Part shown: piece by piece, positions 62,001 through 64,000 of the stretch
Layout: the number at the start of each line of letters is the position of its first letter
Numbering within the stretch: position 1 is the first letter of the stretch
Assembly (NCBI GenBank): GCA_002007465.1
Contig: LNAC01000108.1
Span: forward strand, 2,973,550 to 3,037,549
Source of the DNA: Ailurus styani
Lineage: Eukaryota; Chordata; Mammalia; Carnivora; Ailuridae
Direction: 5' to 3'
DNA length: 64,000 nucleotides
Made by a program: the position numbers and the translations under genes
The notes under the pieces: model-generated
What the model saw: the letters and a program-made list of their open reading frames with translations, nothing else
What the model was told of the DNA's origin: nothing
Database searches by the model: none

Positions 62001-63823
62001 AATGGATGCTCCAATATGTGTGTGTATACACACATATTAAGAGGCAACAACTGAACAAGCAACAAAACAAAATACCTGCATTCTTACTCCTCATCTCCCC
62101 TCTCCTCTCCTCCTCTGCCCACCTAGAGTTTTAGGTAGCTCTCCCTTCTGCTGTGCTCATAGTCATCTGCGCACCTTGGTCTCACGTACTGTCTGTTACT
62201 TACAGTTCTGTCTCACCAGACTACAATCCCAAGGGAAGAGCATGTGTCTTAGTATTTCTCTAGCACCGATAAAAGTGCCTCCCACCTTAAGTGAGTTTCA
62301 ACAAATGCCTGTTGAGGAACGGAAAGCCTGAGGCAGAAAGGCCGTCACCAGAGTCCAGAGTGAGGATGCTCTTAGAACCCATCACCACTCCTCCTGCGTG
62401 CAGGAGTTGGTTGCGGCTGCCGAAGAACTGGCAGAGGGAATTTTCTTTCCGCTTTGGAAAATGTAAAGGCATATGAAGACATCCAGCTGCAACCTGATCA
62501 GCGACAAACAGAGAACGGTCAGACTTACCGAAATGGCTTTTCTCCTGTATGGGTTCGAATGTGCTTCCTCAGATCGCTGAGTGTGGTGAAGTACTTGCTG
62601 CAGCCTTCGGATTCACAGTTAAACGTTTTCCCTGTGTGAAGCCTCTGATGTGCTTTCAGCCTGTGAGATAGTCCAGAGACAAAGTCCCTCTGGCATTTGC
62701 ATAATGTAGGACAGAGCCTCCCCACCCATGCCAGCTTAATGTGCTTCAGGATCCAGTGCGTGAGAATTCTCTATCCTTAATATAGTGGCATCCCCAATTT
62801 TTTTGCTTGAAGAGAAATTCAGAGAAGTATGTAGCCTAGTGGTAGGAGTGTGACCGTGCAGCCAGACTGCCTGGGACTCCAGTCCTCGTCCCACTTCCTA
62901 CTGGGTGGGGGGGCCTCAAGCCAGTGACAAAACCTCTCTACTTCCACTTACATATCAGTGCTGAGGATTCACACTCAGAACAGTGCTTAGGCTTAGCACA
63001 CAGTGAGTGCTTCCTAAGTGTTCGCTACTGCCAAAGCTGAAGACCAAAAGAAGACTCCTGATACAAACAGTGCAAAAGAGAACTGGCCGAAGAGTGGTAG
63101 AAAAAAGTTATCTTCAAGGTGATTAAGGGAAGAAAATGACAGAAGCCTCCGGACAAGACCTGAGCCAAGGGGAGGCAACAGTAGGAGTATTAAAATCCCC
63201 AGGCCAGTAAGTCACTCCGGGAGATACAAATCTGAATCCGAATGTACTATCTTTTTAACCAACCCCACGCAGGTCAATCTTTAAGCAACAAGTTCCTCCA
63301 GCGAATTTTAAAAAGTCGAGAGCACAGCTGTGCTCTTTATTTTATTTTTTTATTTTTTAAGTAGGCTCCACGCCCAGTGCAGAGCCCAGCACAGGGCTTG
63401 AACTCACAACCCCGACATCAAGACCTGTGCTGAGACCAAGAGTTAGATGCTTAACTGACTGAGCCCCCCAGGCGCCCTCCCCTCCCCACCAGCTGTGCCC
63501 TTTCAAGCGCCGGAAGTGCCCCTCTGCACAGGGCAAGGGGAGGGCTCTGTGATTGCAAGGGCAGGGGCTGGAGAAAAGGCCGACCTGTACAGCGTGTTGA
63601 ACGCCTTCTCACAGCCCTGCACGTCGCACTCAAATGGCTTCTCCTTCGTGTGCACTCGCACATGGATCCTGAGGCTGTAGGAGGTGAGGAAGGCCTTGCC
63701 ACAGCCCTCCTGATTGCAGACAAAGGTGTACTCTCCTCGGTGAGTCTTCTGATGGGTGCGCAGGTTGCCTGCTGTGCTGTAGGTGCGGGGACAGCCCTCA
63801 AAGGTGCACTGGTACCGCTTTAC
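43599..63823 (-). CDS. MTF1: MTF1, metal regulatory transcription factor 1 (all but the first coding exons)
   Basis: Nine coding exons on the minus strand join in phase and encode six C2H2 zinc fingers, an acidic region with a probable nuclear export segment (LCLSDLSLL), a Pro-rich region, a Ser/Thr-rich region and the Cys cluster CQCQCAC. MTF1 senses zinc through its fingers, enters the nucleus and binds metal response elements (TGCRCNC core), switching on metallothioneins and the zinc exporter SLC30A1. The finger 1-2 linker is the unusual RGEYT rather than TGEKP, a feature known to matter for zinc response. The acidic N-terminal exons lie beyond the right edge. Introns hold many SINEs, L1, L2 and DNA elements. 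The order of domains and sequence match human MTF1 closely. Confidence 0.97.
45300..45363 (-). CDS. MTF1: MTF1 64-base exon with tandem NAGNAG acceptor
   Basis: Between CCCCAG and ACAG|GTATGT. Codes [20 protein letters not shown] then T. The first codon is CAG, so the acceptor reads ccccagCAG and splicing could include or skip that Gln. Confidence 0.95.
46718..46925 (+). repeat. MIR element in MTF1 intron
   Basis: Full MIR-like series: gagcatgggctctgggaccg, acaagctgtgtgaccttcag, cttaactactctgggcctca, taggattattgtgattaaaa. Old and diverged. Confidence 0.8.
46926..47290 (+). mobile_element. LINE-1 3' end, old
   Basis: Contains aagccctaatgtaaaccatg, ggactttagttggtaataat, aaatgtaccagactaatgca and ends tcaataaaatcttaaaaaaa, which is an L1 3'UTR pattern with an A tail. 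Confidence 0.75.
47595..47763 (+). mobile_element. Carnivore SINE in MTF1 intron, plus orientation
   Basis: Starts ggggcacctgggtggctcag and ends aaataaataaataaaatctt plus A-run. Duplication aataccagaccc/aataccaggccc at about 47581 and 47764. Confidence 0.93.
48295..48878 (-). CDS. MTF1: MTF1 large exon, proline-rich and Ser/Thr-rich activation regions
   Basis: 584 bases between CTTGCCAG and ATT|GTAAGT. Codes [20 protein letters not shown], long Pro-rich stretches ([13 protein letters not shown]), an Ala run ([17 protein letters not shown]) and the Thr-rich [10 protein letters not shown] segment, ending SSPQNQEQI. Confidence 0.96.
49590..49686 (-). CDS. MTF1: MTF1 exon after the acidic region
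   Basis: 97 bases between ATCACAG and ACAG|GTTTGT. Codes [20 protein letters not shown] then [12 protein letters not shown] plus one base. Confidence 0.94.
49884..50093 (+). mobile_element. hAT-type nonautonomous DNA element (MER family)
   Basis: Starts caggagcccacaaactatga, passes aataaagttttaccggaaca and ends ttcctgacccctg, which is a familiar short hAT-like element with inverted ends. The exact family name is not certain. Confidence 0.65.
50100..51490. other. MTF1 intron without recognisable elements
   Basis: No exon, gene or clear repeat is seen in this part of the intron between the 97-base and 75-base exons' downstream side and the L1 at 51500. Confidence 0.4.
51500..51985 (+). mobile_element. 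LINE-1 3' end, old
   Basis: Contains gaatgttcacagcaacacta, caaatgcccaagggaagtag, gtggtacattcacttagcct and ends taaacttcaataaaaactat with an A-run: an L1 ORF2 end/3'UTR remnant. Confidence 0.7.
52535..52556. repeat. Poly-T tract (22)
   Basis: Uninterrupted T run; the reverse complement is a poly-A of the MTF1 sense strand. Confidence 0.95.
52850..53640. mobile_element. LINE-1 5'-region-like fragment, split by a short SINE
   Basis: Segments such as tttcagaatttccatttggt, tttctatttctctgctgaga, ctaacatctggctcatcttg and gagactctggattctgtcac are common L1-associated text. A short SINE at 53092-53202 interrupts it at aaatcctt. Confidence 0.6.
53092..53202 (+). mobile_element. Short, old SINE (tRNA-like part only)
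   Basis: Starts ggggcacctggctggctcag, continues gagtttaagccccacatttg and ends in A-rich sequence. aaatcctt flanks both sides. Confidence 0.8.
54922..54996 (-). CDS. MTF1: MTF1 exon, acidic region/export segment
   Basis: 75 bases between TTTCACAG and ACA|GTAAGT, phase 0 at both ends. Codes [20 protein letters not shown] then RENST. The Leu-rich LCLSDLSLL fits the export signal reported for MTF1. Confidence 0.94.
55690..56260 (+). repeat. L2-like LINE fragment, split by a SINE
   Basis: Contains agtgtctactacatatcagg, cactgttccaggcccaggga, accatggagcttacattc and gtgttccaagcagagggtac: the L2 3'-end pattern. It is interrupted by the SINE at 56045. Confidence 0.6.
56045..56243 (-). mobile_element. 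Carnivore SINE in MTF1 intron, minus orientation
   Basis: Exact 18-base duplication caagaatgggcttccctt at 56027-56044 and 56244-56261. Body is reverse complement on the plus strand. Confidence 0.96.
56781..56980 (+). mobile_element. Young carnivore SINE, plus orientation
   Basis: Near-consensus copy starting ggcgcctgggtggctcagtg, with a tail ending in a long A-run. Flanked by agaagactg on both sides. Confidence 0.94.
57030..57505 (+). mobile_element. Tigger/MER-class nonautonomous DNA element
   Basis: Contains aagttgaaaatgcactaacc, atcatggcttagcctagctt, acattagcctatagctgggc, actgaatgcgtatcactttc and ends caatggggactgtctg. This matches my memory of a medium-reiterated DNA transposon family; exact name uncertain. 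Confidence 0.6.
57512..57598 (+). repeat. 87-bp exact direct repeat, copy 1
   Basis: Begins cagttcctttatctatgaaa and ends cccaatacattaga. It is identical base for base to 58367-58453. The sequence itself is MIR-like. Confidence 0.97.
58040..58205 (+). repeat. MIR-like element
   Basis: Text aatcagactgcctgtctaaa, ggcaagtcatttaatttctc, aagcacttagcactgaatct and aatcagtaaatgttattatt follows the MIR pattern. Confidence 0.65.
58367..58453 (+). repeat. 87-bp exact direct repeat, copy 2
   Basis: Second copy, 855 bases downstream of the first. Flanks on both sides differ from copy 1. A SINE follows 13 bases later. Confidence 0.97.
58467..58690 (+). mobile_element. Carnivore SINE, plus orientation
   Basis: Starts ggggagcctgagtggttcgg. 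Duplication gaagtaaaaacag lies at 58452-58464 and again after the tail at 58693. Confidence 0.92.
59297..59433 (-). CDS. MTF1: MTF1 exon with zinc finger 6
   Basis: 137 bases between CTTGCAG and GAG|GTGCGT. Codes [20 protein letters not shown], then [17 protein letters not shown] and ALPNHNGSE. Confidence 0.96.
59886..59959 (-). CDS. MTF1: MTF1 exon with zinc finger 5
   Basis: 74 bases between TTCCCTAG and ACTG|GTGAGT. Codes [20 protein letters not shown] then RTHT. Confidence 0.96.
60848..61062 (+). mobile_element. Young carnivore SINE, plus orientation
   Basis: Exact 18-base duplication aaaatcatcacaaaaatg at 60830-60847 and 61063-61080. Consensus-like body with an extended AAATA tail. Confidence 0.97.
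61197..61310 (+). mobile_element. Short, old SINE (tRNA-like part only)
   Basis: Starts ggggtgcctggctggttcag, continues gagttcaagcctcatgttgg. It is followed by a (CTAA)n tract at 61290-61308. Confidence 0.8.
61399..61598 (+). mobile_element. Carnivore SINE, plus orientation
   Basis: Exact 16-base duplication aagagttgactgcccc at 61383-61398 and 61599-61614. Ends in an A-run. Confidence 0.96.
62529..62660 (-). CDS. MTF1: MTF1 exon with end of zinc finger 3 and finger 4
   Basis: 132 bases between CTCACAG and TTTCG|GTAAGT. Codes [20 protein letters not shown], then [19 protein letters not shown] and EKPF. Confidence 0.96.
63335..63476 (-). mobile_element. Carnivore SINE, minus orientation, 100 bases downstream of an MTF1 exon
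   Basis: Reverse-complement SINE: T-rich left end, gtaggctccacgcccagtgc, head end gagccccccaggcgccct. It sits in the intron just after the finger 1-3 exon. Confidence 0.88.
63585..63823 (-). CDS. MTF1: MTF1 exon with zinc fingers 1, 2 and first half of 3
   Basis: 239 bases between CTGCCAG and TACAG|GTCGGC. Codes [20 protein letters not shown] (finger 1), the RGEYT linker, finger 2 ([10 protein letters not shown]) and finger 3 up to FNTLY. The donor has weak consensus beyond GT. Confidence 0.96.
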
Positions 63824-64000
63824 CTGGCAGACAAACGACACCTCATCAACAGAACAAAAGAGCTGCCCAAGGCCTAACTCCCCCCAGAGTCTGGCTCCCA
63901 AGAAATGTGGACGACACACTGGGTTCATATCATAAACACAGAAAACCACCTCTAACAACAAAGCAGGAGAAATCTTCCCCTTGAGCAAATCATGCCAGAA

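Overview
This window is nuclear DNA of a placental mammal, almost certainly a carnivoran and probably a mustelid. It holds about 25 copies of a tRNA-derived carnivore SINE. Each copy has a tRNA-like head, a CT-rich middle and an AATAAA/poly-A tail. Many are flanked by perfect or nearly perfect target-site duplications (TSDs). The genes are intron-split with GT/AG boundaries, and their order EPHA10(-), MANEAL(+), YRDC(-), C1orf122(+), MTF1(-) matches the block I know from human chromosome 1p34.3. Species is an inference from SINE type; the gene identities rest on translated exons that join in phase.

Layout. 1-3865: the 5' end of EPHA10 on the minus strand (coding exons 1-3), with a CpG-rich promoter just above it. 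3866-26079: a 22 kb gene desert with microsatellites, LINE-1 remnants, a Tigger DNA transposon of about 5.3 kb packed with nested insertions, a processed CCNB1 (cyclin B1) pseudogene, MaLR-type LTRs and a MER5A-like element. 26080-32050: MANEAL, four coding exons, with exon 1 partly lost in a 378-base run of N. 32650-36626: YRDC on the minus strand, five coding exons, with its 5' end in a 532-base run of N. 37159-37754: C1orf122, two exons, its start in the same gap, so YRDC and C1orf122 are divergent and share a promoter region that is not sequenced here. 38175-63823: MTF1 on the minus strand. The last nine coding exons seen here carry all six zinc fingers, the acidic, proline-rich and Ser/Thr-rich regions and the Cys cluster. 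It has a 3'UTR of about 5.4 kb, and its first exons lie beyond the right edge.

The genes are unrelated housekeeping or signalling genes with no operon-like logic: an Eph receptor, a Golgi GH99 glycosidase homologue, the enzyme starting tRNA t6A synthesis, a small protein of unknown role, and the metal-responsive transcription factor. Pairs of genes converge (MANEAL/YRDC, C1orf122/MTF1) with a few hundred bases between candidate poly-A signals, and YRDC/C1orf122 diverge.

I found no evidence of an undescribed biological system. The points most worth checking are an exact 87-bp duplication inside an MTF1 intron, a shortened YRDC C-terminus, a tandem NAGNAG acceptor in MTF1, the layered transposon record at 12.0-17.3 kb, and the two assembly gaps that hide first exons and promoters.
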